A stretch of 50,832 nt of DNA from Burkholderiales bacterium (GTDB taxonomy: Bacteria > Pseudomonadota > Gammaproteobacteria > Burkholderiales > Casimicrobiaceae), in assembly GCA_017880805.1 (NCBI GenBank), contig JADGRP010000074.1:1-50832 (forward strand), given 5' to 3'. Under the pieces are notes generated by a model. It searched no databases and had not been told where the DNA came from. It was given only the letters and a program-made list of their open reading frames with translations. The number at the start of each line of letters is the position of its first letter. Position 1 is the first letter of the stretch. A program made the translations under genes and the position numbers. Shown in pieces: positions 1 through 8,133 of this stretch.

Positions 1-1989
1 CTCATCGGCGCCGCCATCGCTCGCGATGCGCAGCACCGCGTCTTCGAAGCGCCTCGCGTAGCCTGTCATGTCGAACAGCGCGGATGTCCGCCCCTGGCTT
101 CGCAATCGCGCGGTCAAATCCTCGAGACGCCCGCGATCGCGCGCCAGCGCCAATGCGATCGATTCGTAATCCTGATGCGAGCTTGCGATCATCTCCGGCA
201 GACCGGCCGCTCTCACCTGCGATGCCGACGCGCGCGCCGCCATGCTGCGTCCGGCAATGGTGAGCACCGGCAGGCCCGCGAACAGCGCATCGTTGACGGT
301 CGTATGCGAACCGAACGGAGACGTGTCCAGATACAGGTCGGCCAACCGGTAACGGGCGAGGTACTTCGGCATGGGCTCGCTCGACGCAAAGACCAGCCGC
401 TCATCCGCGATCCCCCGCCGCGTCGCCTCGCTGCGCAAATTGGCCTGAGCCTCCGGACGCATCGGTCGCAGCCAAAGGACGCTGCCATCGACGCTTGCAA
501 GGAGTCGAGCCCACAAGTCGAACATCTCGGGCAAAAGCTTGTAGGGAGCCGCCTGCGAGATGAACACGAATGCATCCGCGGGAAGACCATAGCTCGCGCG
601 CGATGGTAAAGGACCGAGAACACGCTCCGGGTCGCTCGGGATGTAGCACTCCGCAAGCGGCAACAATCGCTCCTCGAAATTTGCCTGTTCGCTCGGAGGC
701 GTCGTGTAGGCATCGGTGATGACGTAATCGTAATACGCAGCGCCGAGCGTTCCGGCGTATCCGAGAAAATTGATTTGCACCGGTGCCGGCCGCGCCGCAA
801 ACACATCGGGGCGCGCATACGAAGTGTGGCCGGTGAGGTCGAAGAGGATCGCGATCGCGTCGTTGCGAATTACGGCGGCGATCTGGTCGGTGCTCATGCG
901 CTCGACCTCGCGCAAACCCCGGGTCGCCTTCGCCACCCGGGCGCGCATCGGAGCCGCGGCAGCCGCCTCAAGCGCGTAAGCGTAGACATCGAAGCGATCG
1001 CTATCGAGTCGCTCCAGAAGCCCGATCAGCAAGCGTGTTTCCGGGTGCTCCTGAAAGGCCGCTGACACAAAACCTATTCTCAGGCGTTTGGCCGGCGAAG
1101 CATTTACCGCGGACGCTTCCGGTCGCGCTCCGTGAGCTGCCGGCCACGCAAAACTTCTGGCCGCGGCCAGCTGCAGCGACGGATCGTCACAGAGTGCGAG
1201 AAAGGTAAAAGGAGGAACGGTCTGTCGCGGACGCCGGTCGAGAGCCACAAGTGCCCTGACCCCCTCGACGATTCGCGCCTTCCGAGAATCGAAATCGTGC
1301 CAGTCCGCGAACTGCAGATCGAGATCGAGCGATTGCGCCGCGACCTGAAGGCGATCGGGATCGAGCTCTTGTGCCCGCCGCAACAGCGGCCGCGCTTCAT
1401 CGTATCGCACCAGCTCGTAGAGCAGAAAGCCCAGATTCGCGAGCACTTGCGGCGAGTCCGGTTGCAACAAAAGCGCGCGGCGAAAGCTCTCCTCCGCAGC
1501 CGTGCTGTTCTGCGTCGACTTCTGGCACACGCCGCGGTTGTTCCAGACGTCCGCCGGCGCGGCGGGTGCGCCGGCGACGAGGCGATCGTATTGCTCGAGC
1601 GCTTCGCCGTAACGCTCCTGCACGAATAGCAAATGCGCCAGATTGGCGAGTGCCGCGATCTCACCCGGACGTCGCGCCAGTACGTCGCGATAACAGCGCT
1701 CGGCACGAGCCCGCTCGCCGACCGCATCGAACTGCAACCCCAGGTTGACAAGCACGCTTGGGTTCCCAGGCGAAAGCTTCAACGCGCGTTCGAAAACCGC
1801 GATCGCCGCGGCCGGCTCATTGCGCGATCCCAACTCGTTGCCGAGCAGGAACAGCAATTCCGCATGGCGCGGCTCGAGTTTCAGCGCCGAAGCCCGGTCG
1901 ACACGCGCCTTCGCAACGTCGACCTGCCCGCCCGCAAGCGCGGCGCGGGCTTCAGCCAGCAGCGTGTCGGCAGAGACGGGCGGCGACAA
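1..1989 (-). CDS. TPR-repeat O-GlcNAc transferase-like (SPINDLY, GT41) protein, 3' end off the window
   Basis: I translated this frame by hand; it is missing from the ORF track because it has no stop in the window. The first ~250 codons are TPR repeats (for example FLLGNELGSRNEPAAAIAVF). A linker with FADWHDFDS and ALCDDPSLQLAAARSFAWP follows, then a GT41 catalytic domain: LRIGFVSAAFQEHPETRLL, FDLTGHTSYARPDVFAARPAPVQ, INFLGYAGTLGAAYYDYVI and DTSPFGSHTTVNDALFAGLP. Family members move sugars from UDP-sugars to proteins, or act in surface glycan synthesis; the acceptor here is unknown. The start is uncertain. TTG at 1989 is the only early in-frame start without an intervening stop and has no clear ribosome-binding site. 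An ATG at 2043 in the same frame meets a TGA after 15 codons. The neighbouring frame encodes a signal-peptide-like stretch, so a frameshift is possible (see findings). Confidence 0.85.
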   Translation of the reverse strand, partial: MSPPVSADTLLAEARAALAGGQVDVAKARVDRASALKLEPRHAELLFLLGNELGSRNEPAAAIAVFERALKLSPGNPSVLVNLGLQFDAVGERARAERCYRDVLARRPGEIAALANLAHLLFVQERYGEALEQYDRLVAGAPAAPADVWNNRGVCQKSTQNSTAAEESFRRALLLQPDSPQVLANLGFLLYELVRYDEARPLLRRAQELDPDRLQVAAQSLDLDLQFADWHDFDSRKARIVEGVRALVALDRRPRQTVPPFTFLALCDDPSLQLAAARSFAWPAAHGARPEASAVNASPAKRLRIGFVSAAFQEHPETRLLIGLLERLDSDRFDVYAYALEAAAAAPMRARVAKATRGLREVERMSTDQIAAVIRNDAIAILFDLTGHTSYARPDVFAARPAPVQINFLGYAGTLGAAYYDYVITDAYTTPPSEQANFEERLLPLAECYIPSDPERVLGPLPSRASYGLPADAFVFISQAAPYKLLPEMFDLWARLLASVDGSVLWLRPMRPEAQANLRSEATRRGIADERLVFASSEPMPKYLARYRLADLYLDTSPFGSHTTVNDALFAGLPVLTIAGRSMAARASASQVRAAGLPEMIASSHQDYESIALALARDRGRLEDLTARLRSQGRTSALFDMTGYARRFEDAVLRIASDGGADE

Positions 1990-2063
1990 GAAGTGTCAGT
2001 AAAGCGCAGGCAGAACAGTAGCGCGCGGTTTCGGCACGCTCATCGGGCGTTGGCGCCACCACG

Positions 2064-2633
2064 CTACGAAAAGAGATATTTACGCTGCGCATCCCAACCT
2101 TCCTGGGGCATCCGCTTGAATCCGCTCTTCGCGAAGAGCATCCATCGTCCCACGACGAAGGCGAGCAGGACGTTGGCTTCAGGCACCGGATCGCCGGTCC
2201 ATGCGCCACCCGCCTGGGCGATCTTGAGCGACTGGCGAAGCGACGCCTCGATGCGATCGTAAAGCTGATTCATGCGGGCCTGAAGGCGTTCGTCTTCGTT
2301 AACCAGAGCGTCGCCGATGAGCACCCGCGTCATCCCGGGATTTTTCTCCGCGAAGCCGAGCAGCACCGTCACCATCTGCGATGCCTGCGCCGCCCCGTCG
2401 GTCGACTCGGTGGTGATGCGGTTCAACAGCGAAAAAAGCGTCGATTCGATGAACTCGATCAATCCCTCGAACATCTGCGCCTTGCTGGCGAAGTGGCGGT
2501 ATAGCGCTGCTTCGGAAACATCGAGGCGCGCGGCCAGCGCCGCGGTGGTGATCTTCTCGCCGCGGGGAGACTCCAGCATCGTTGCAAGCGTCTGCAGTAT
2601 CTGCAGGCGCCGCTCGCCAGGTTTGCTCGCCAT
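2064..2633 (-). CDS. slmA: TetR-family nucleoid occlusion factor SlmA
   Basis: This 189-residue protein matches SlmA in length and layout. The N-terminal TetR helix-turn-helix is at about residues 27-48 (TAALAARLDVSEAALYRHF), followed by SKAQMFEGLIEFIESTLFSL. The C-terminal dimer domain has NPGMTRVLIGDALVNED and the late QEGWDAQRKYLF. In gammaproteobacteria SlmA binds chromosomal sites and blocks FtsZ ring assembly over unsegregated DNA; the same role is inferred here from the family. It lies 57 bp downstream of argB on the same strand, so the two may be cotranscribed. In many betaproteobacteria slmA also follows argB, which supports the call over a generic TetR repressor. Confidence 0.9.
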   Translation of the reverse strand: MASKPGERRLQILQTLATMLESPRGEKITTAALAARLDVSEAALYRHFASKAQMFEGLIEFIESTLFSLLNRITTESTDGAAQASQMVTVLLGFAEKNPGMTRVLIGDALVNEDERLQARMNQLYDRIEASLRQSLKIAQAGGAWTGDPVPEANVLLAFVVGRWMLFAKSGFKRMPQEGWDAQRKYLFS

Positions 2634-2690
2634 CCCGTTCTCCCTTTTTGCAGTCGGCGGTTGGCAAACGCGCCCGCCGCGAATTGTCCG

Positions 2691-3719
<1,029 letters not shown>

Positions 3720-3731
3720 TTATCTTGGCGG

Positions 3732-3929
3732 ATGCTTAAGGAGTTGCCGGACCCCATCGATGCCGGCCCTGACCGTCGCGCGCGCGCCACCCAGCTCCGG
3801 CATCGCGGCGACGTCCTGCTCACCTCTCCAGTGTTCACCGTGCTCGAACGTGCCCTTTCCGCGGCGCAGATAGAGACGCTGGCCCATGAAGTTATCGGCG
3901 CCACCTGCGCCGCGGCATTGCGGAGCTGA
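3732..3929 (+). pseudogene. Internally deleted remnant of a WaaQ-like heptosyltransferase (GT9)
   Basis: This ~65-codon frame contains QLRHRGDVLLTSPVFTVLER, nearly the same as KLRHHGDVLLTSPVFSALKR in the intact GT9 protein at 6967-8133. It then runs through AAQIETLAHE, similar to LELDALVYRE, and jumps to VIGATCAAAL, which resembles the intact protein's last ~15 residues (VIGAVREVLATI). The central ~300 residues, with the sugar-nucleotide site, are absent. I infer an in-frame internal deletion. The frame ends two bases before the next glycosyltransferase start, the same order as the intact copy and its partner. Translation of this short frame may still couple to the downstream gene. It could not be an active heptosyltransferase. 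Confidence 0.65.
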
Positions 3930-3931
3930 CG

Positions 3932-5101
3932 GTGCGTCTTGCGATCGTGCGCCAACGTTACGCGCCTTATGGCGGCACCGAGCGTTTTGTCGAGACCGCA
4001 TTGGAAGCGTTGCTCGAGCGCAGCATCGCCATTTCGCTCTATACGCGGCAGTGGCCCAACACCCGGCTCCAGCTTATCGAACCGGTGCTGTGCAACCCGT
4101 TTTATATCGGCCGTCTGTGGCGCGACTGGAGCTTCGCTCGCGCGGTATGCGGTGTCGTCGCAAAAAAGGCGCCGGAATTGGTGCAGTCGCACGAGCTTCT
4201 GCTTTGCTGCGATGTGTATAGCGCGAGCGACGGCGTGCATCGTGTCCGGCTCGACGAAGGGTTACACAATGCGTCGGCATTCAAGCGCTGGCGGGTCGAG
4301 TCGAGTTTCTACCATCGATACGTGCTGGGCATCGAGCGCCGTCTGTTCGCAAGTCCCTGGCTGCGCGCTGTCATCTGCAATTCAAAGATGGTTCGCGACG
4401 AGATTCACGAACGCTTCGGCTTCAGCCTGGAGAAGCTGCCGGTGATCTATAACGCCGTCGACAGCGACATTTTCTCGCCCGAGCTGAAACAACATCGCGC
4501 CGACGTGCGGCAAAAGCTAGGCGTGCCGGAGTCGGCAACGATCTTCCTGCTCGTTGGTTCCGGATACGCACGCAAGGGAGTGGCGACCGCGATCCAGGCA
4601 CTGGCAAAGCTCCCCAGCGATACCTATCTGATCGTCGTCGGCAGGGATAAGTACAGACGACGCTACAAGCGTCTTGCGCAACAACTCGGCGTGGGGCGCC
4701 GGGTGGCGCTTCTGGGCGTGCAGGACGACCCCAAGCCCTTCTACGGTGCGGCCGACGTCTTCGTTCTGCCGACGTTGTACGACCCGTGCCCACACGCCGC
4801 GCTGGAAGCGATGGCTTGCGGCTTGCCGGTTGTGACCAGCACTAAGTGCGGAGCGGCAGAACTGGTCACGGAAAACGACGCAGGTCTGGTATGCGCGGCG
4901 CAGGACGTCGATGCGCTGGCCCGGCACATGATGACGCTGACCGATGAGGAGGCCCGTCGTTTATTGGGTGCGCGTGCACGGGAAGCGGTGCTTCCGCTGA
5001 CTCCGGCGGCGATGACATTGAAGTTGGTGCTGCTGTATCGCGATCTGATCGCGGCGGCCGCCGCGGCCAGGGACGGAGAAGAGAAGCCCGCTGCGCTATA
5101 A
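3932..5101 (+). CDS. WaaG-like glycosyltransferase family 4, copy 1
   Basis: This 389-residue GT-B enzyme is predicted to add a sugar to the LPS core or a similar surface glycan at the cytoplasmic membrane face. It opens with RLAIVRQRYAPYGGTERFVE, the acceptor-side Gly-rich loop typical of WaaG-like enzymes. Later motifs are VICNSKMVRDEI, VIYNAVD, FLLVGSGYARKGV and VLPTLYDPCPHAALEAMACG, the last being the nucleotide-sugar site of GT4. The start is GTG at 3932, two bases after the stop of the heptosyltransferase remnant. It is a clear paralogue of 8130-9263, sharing YTR.WP, CNPFY.GRLWRD.SFARAV and the whole donor site. Specific donor and acceptor cannot be assigned from sequence. Confidence 0.85.
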   Translation: MRLAIVRQRYAPYGGTERFVETALEALLERSIAISLYTRQWPNTRLQLIEPVLCNPFYIGRLWRDWSFARAVCGVVAKKAPELVQSHELLLCCDVYSASDGVHRVRLDEGLHNASAFKRWRVESSFYHRYVLGIERRLFASPWLRAVICNSKMVRDEIHERFGFSLEKLPVIYNAVDSDIFSPELKQHRADVRQKLGVPESATIFLLVGSGYARKGVATAIQALAKLPSDTYLIVVGRDKYRRRYKRLAQQLGVGRRVALLGVQDDPKPFYGAADVFVLPTLYDPCPHAALEAMACGLPVVTSTKCGAAELVTENDAGLVCAAQDVDALARHMMTLTDEEARRLLGARAREAVLPLTPAAMTLKLVLLYRDLIAAAAAARDGEEKPAAL

Positions 5102-5102
5102 T
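5097..5102 (+). promoter_or_regulatory. Candidate -10 box upstream of msbA
   Basis: CGC-TATAAT-CGG is a perfect -10 hexamer overlapping the stop codon of the upstream GT4 gene, 108 bases before the msbA start. No good -35 hexamer lies 16-18 bases upstream (around CGGAGA), so it could be a weak internal promoter or chance. Confidence 0.35.
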
Positions 5103-5162
5103 CGGGGGCACTTTGCTTACGCGCCGGCAGCGACGACCAACGCGCGCATCCATCGGCTCTCA

Positions 5163-5209
5163 ATCGATTTCCCCATCGATTTCCCCATCGGTTTCCCCAT
5201 CGGTTCCCC
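5163..5209 (+). repeat. Four-copy 12-bp tandem repeat abutting the msbA start codon
   Basis: Two copies of ATCGATTTCCCC are followed by ATCGGTTTCCCC and an 11-base ATCGGTTCCCC. The array ends one base before the GTG start of msbA and fills the region where a ribosome-binding site should be. The copies differ by a single A/G change and one T deletion, so it looks like slipped-strand amplification. The repeat unit keeps the msbA reading frame, but no ATG, GTG or TTG start was found in frame upstream through the array. Confidence 0.9.
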
Positions 5210-5210
5210 A

Positions 5211-6956
5211 GTGGCACCCAGTCTGATTCTTTATCGCCGCTTGCTGCACTACGTCCGTCCCTATTGGTGGGCGTTCGCCCTTGCAGTCGTCGGCATGGTC
5301 ATCGTCGCTGCCGGCGACGTGGTCATGGCGTACATGGTGATGCCGATCATTCAGAGACTTCAGAATCCGGACCCGGCGATGACGGTGCAATTGCCGCTCG
5401 CGGTGGTCGCCGTTTTTCTCCTTCGCGGACTGGGTTCGTTCATGTCCGAATACGGAATGGCGTGGACCGGCCATAAGGTCGTCTTCGACCTTCGACGGGA
5501 GATGATCGACCGAATGCTTTCGCTTCCGACGCCATTCTACGACGCGCAGTCGTCGGGGGAGTTGATCTCCAAGTTCACGTTCGATGCCTATCAGCTTGCC
5601 GCCGCAACGTCGTCGGCGATCACGACCGCGGTTCGCAGTGCGTTGACCATCGCCGGCAGCTTGGGCCTGCTCTTCTGGCTCAACTGGCGGCTGACCCTGA
5701 TCTCGATCGTCGTCATGCCGCCGGTCACCGCGGTGATCCGCTACTTCAGCCGCCGCTTGCGCCGGGTCGCGCGCGACGTGCAGCAACGCACCGGCGCGAT
5801 CACCCACGTACTGGAGGAAATCGTCGGCGCGCAGCGGGTTGTAAAAATTTTCGGCGGCCAGGATTACGAGCGCAAGCGCGCGGTCGCCGGAGCGAACAAG
5901 CTGCGCCAATCGATGAGCAAGCAGTCGTCGGCGAGCGCAGCCAGCCCGCCGTTTCTGCAGTTCGTCGGCGCCTGCGTCGTCGGATTCATTGTGTACATTG
6001 CGCTCAAGCAAAGTGAGGCCGGCGGCTTCGACGCGGCGCGATTCACGACCTACGTGATCGCGCTCCTGACCCTTATCGACCGCCTGCGGTCGATGTCCGG
6101 AGTCAACGCCAACATCCAGCGCGGCCTCGCAGCGGCGGAAAGCATTTTCGGATTGATCGACGAGGTGCCCGAACAGGACCGCGGCACCGTCGTCCTCGAG
6201 CGGGTGCGCGGAGAACTCAGATTCGACCGCGTGTCGCTACGCTACGCCGGCTCGGACAAGGACGCCCTGCGCGAGGTCAGCCTTGTGATCGCTCCCGGCC
6301 AGCGTGTCGCGCTCGTGGGGCCTTCGGGCGGCGGCAAGACGTCGCTGGTCAATCTGATCCCGCGCTTCTACGAGCCGAGCTCGGGCCGAATCACCCTCGA
6401 CGGTGAAGGCATCGACGAGCTGACGCTATCCAACCTGCGCAGCCACATCGCGCTGGTGAGCCAGGACGTGACGCTCTTCAACGACACCGTCGCCGCAAAC
6501 ATCGCGTATGGCGCAATGTCCGGCGCGCCGCGCGATGCCGTCGAGCGCGCCGCCGTCGCCGCGCATGCGCTCGACTTCATTCAGGCTTTACCGAAGGGTT
6601 TCGACACTGTCGTTGGCCAGGACGGCATCCGCTTGTCCGGCGGTCAGCGGCAGCGTCTTGCGATCGCGCGAGCGATTCTCAAGAACGCCCGGATCTTGAT
6701 CCTCGACGAAGCGACGTCGGCGCTCGACTCCGAGTCGGAGCGACATGTACAGGCGGCAATGGACGCGCTCATGCAGGGACGCACCACCATCGTCATTGCC
6801 CACAGGCTATCCACCATCGAACGCGTCGACAGCATCGCGGTGCTCGATGCGGGGCGTGTCGTCGAGCAAGGCACGCACGCGGAATTGCTTGCGCGCAATG
6901 GCATTTACGCCAAGCTCCATCGCATCCAGTTTGCAGCAGGGACCGCCCTCGTCTGA
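5211..6956 (+). CDS. msbA: MsbA-type lipid A / lipid-linked glycan ABC exporter
   Basis: This 581-residue half-transporter has six predicted membrane helices in the first ~310 residues and a C-terminal ATPase. MsbA flips lipid A-core across the inner membrane using ATP. Visible motifs are Walker A GPSGGGKTSL (near 370), the Q-loop VSQDVTLF, the signature LSGGQRQRLAIARA (near 475), Walker B ILILDEATSALDS and the switch His in IVIAHRLST. The membrane part has GELISKFTFDAYQ and THVLEEIVGAQRVVKIFGGQ, typical of MsbA. The GTG at 5211 is the best start because the next Met is about 29 residues in, inside the first helix; it has no ribosome-binding site because the 12-bp repeat array precedes it. 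It lies between two paralogous WaaG-like genes. Confidence 0.93.
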   Translation: MAPSLILYRRLLHYVRPYWWAFALAVVGMVIVAAGDVVMAYMVMPIIQRLQNPDPAMTVQLPLAVVAVFLLRGLGSFMSEYGMAWTGHKVVFDLRREMIDRMLSLPTPFYDAQSSGELISKFTFDAYQLAAATSSAITTAVRSALTIAGSLGLLFWLNWRLTLISIVVMPPVTAVIRYFSRRLRRVARDVQQRTGAITHVLEEIVGAQRVVKIFGGQDYERKRAVAGANKLRQSMSKQSSASAASPPFLQFVGACVVGFIVYIALKQSEAGGFDAARFTTYVIALLTLIDRLRSMSGVNANIQRGLAAAESIFGLIDEVPEQDRGTVVLERVRGELRFDRVSLRYAGSDKDALREVSLVIAPGQRVALVGPSGGGKTSLVNLIPRFYEPSSGRITLDGEGIDELTLSNLRSHIALVSQDVTLFNDTVAANIAYGAMSGAPRDAVERAAVAAHALDFIQALPKGFDTVVGQDGIRLSGGQRQRLAIARAILKNARILILDEATSALDSESERHVQAAMDALMQGRTTIVIAHRLSTIERVDSIAVLDAGRVVEQGTHAELLARNGIYAKLHRIQFAAGTALV

Positions 6957-6966
6957 GGGCCGGGCG

Positions 6967-8133
6967 ATGCGCATTCTGCATATCGGGGCGGAGTCCATTC
7001 GATTCATGGCAAATGATGTCCAACTCCCCGCGGTCGCTGATGCAATCGATCTGCGTCTCATTCACCGAGTCTTGGTCATCAAGTTGAGGCACCATGGAGA
7101 CGTTCTGCTGACATCGCCAGTATTTTCCGCGCTTAAGCGGCTGGCGCCTCATCTCGAACTGGATGCGCTGGTCTATCGCGAAACCGCCGAGATGCTTGAA
7201 GGTCATCCGGCGATTCGCCGGATACACACCATTGATCGTGACCTGACGCGCGCAGGAGGGTTCCGAAGCGTGCGGGCCGAGCTCGGGTTGTGGCGCGATC
7301 TGCGCGCGCAGAGCTACGATCTGGTGGTGCACCTCACTGAGCATCGCCGTGGCGCATGGCTGGTGCGCCTCATCAACCCGAAGTACGCAGTCGGGCCCGA
7401 ACGCAACGAGCGGGGCTGGTTTTGGCGGACGAGCTTTACTCACCGCTACCTGGTGCCGAGAGCGACCTCGCGTCATACCATCGAAACCAATCTCGATGCG
7501 TTGCGGCGAATCGGTATCTGGCCCGGCGACGACGACAAGTCGCCGGTGATGGTGCCGGGACCCGCAGCCGAGGCACGTATCTCGCACCTGCTGCATACGC
7601 TTAAGCTGACTCGCAAGCAGTTCATCGTGGTCCATCCGGGATCCCGCTGGCTCTTCAAGTCATGGCCGGCGAAATCAACGGCGTCGTTGCTCGATCAGCT
7701 CGCCGAAGACAATTGGCCAATCGTCGTCACCGGATCACGTGACCCGGCGGAGCGCGCACTCATCGATGCCATTCAGGCCTCGACGAAGGCGCCGGCTGTT
7801 GATCTCGTCGCCCAACTTTCGATTCCCGAACTGGCGGCGTTAATCGGTAATGCTCGCCTTTTGATCGGTGTCGACTCGGCGCCGATGCATATCGCTACCG
7901 CGATGCGCACGCCAGTCGTTGCGATTTTTGGCCCGAGTGGGGAGGCCGAGTGGGGCCCGACCGGCGTTTTGAATCGCGTGGTCGCATCGACGGAGCACTC
8001 CTGTCGTCCCTGTGGCAACAACGGCTGCGGTGGCAGCAACATCTCCGATTGCCTCGTGAAATTGCCAGTGTCACGCGTCATCGGCGCAGTTCGTGAGGTG
8101 CTCGCTACCATCGACGACGACACCGCGACGTGA
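6967..8133 (+). CDS. waaQ: LPS core heptosyltransferase, WaaQ-like (GT9)
   Basis: This 388-residue GT9 enzyme is predicted to add heptose from ADP-heptose to the LPS inner core in the cytoplasm. Motifs: RVLVIKLRHHGDVLLTSPVF near residue 35, YDLVVHLTEHRRG, FIVVHPGSRWLFKSWP at the start of the C-terminal domain, and LLIGVDSAPMHIATAMRTPV with IFGPSGEAEWGP at the donor site. The Cys-rich SCRPCGNNGCGGSNISDC is usual for the WaaQ (heptosyltransferase III) branch. I chose ATG 6967, 10 bases after msbA with GAGGG upstream; ATG 7006 is an alternative. The stop overlaps the next start as GTGA, suggesting translational coupling. A deletion remnant of a second copy lies at 3732-3929. Confidence 0.85.
   Translation: MRILHIGAESIRFMANDVQLPAVADAIDLRLIHRVLVIKLRHHGDVLLTSPVFSALKRLAPHLELDALVYRETAEMLEGHPAIRRIHTIDRDLTRAGGFRSVRAELGLWRDLRAQSYDLVVHLTEHRRGAWLVRLINPKYAVGPERNERGWFWRTSFTHRYLVPRATSRHTIETNLDALRRIGIWPGDDDKSPVMVPGPAAEARISHLLHTLKLTRKQFIVVHPGSRWLFKSWPAKSTASLLDQLAEDNWPIVVTGSRDPAERALIDAIQASTKAPAVDLVAQLSIPELAALIGNARLLIGVDSAPMHIATAMRTPVVAIFGPSGEAEWGPTGVLNRVVASTEHSCRPCGNNGCGGSNISDCLVKLPVSRVIGAVREVLATIDDDTAT

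Noticed and set aside
213-818. 201-aa minus-strand ORF in the track, same strand as the OGT-like gene
   Set aside because: It is a different frame from the GT41 domain that I translated directly; Arg/Ser-rich shadow.
5163-5209. Phase-variable switch by the 12-bp repeat
   Set aside because: The unit is a multiple of three and no upstream start codon uses it, so copy changes would not switch the frame on or off; any effect would be on expression level.
5163-5209. CRISPR-like array
   Set aside because: Units are 12 bp and contiguous with no spacers.
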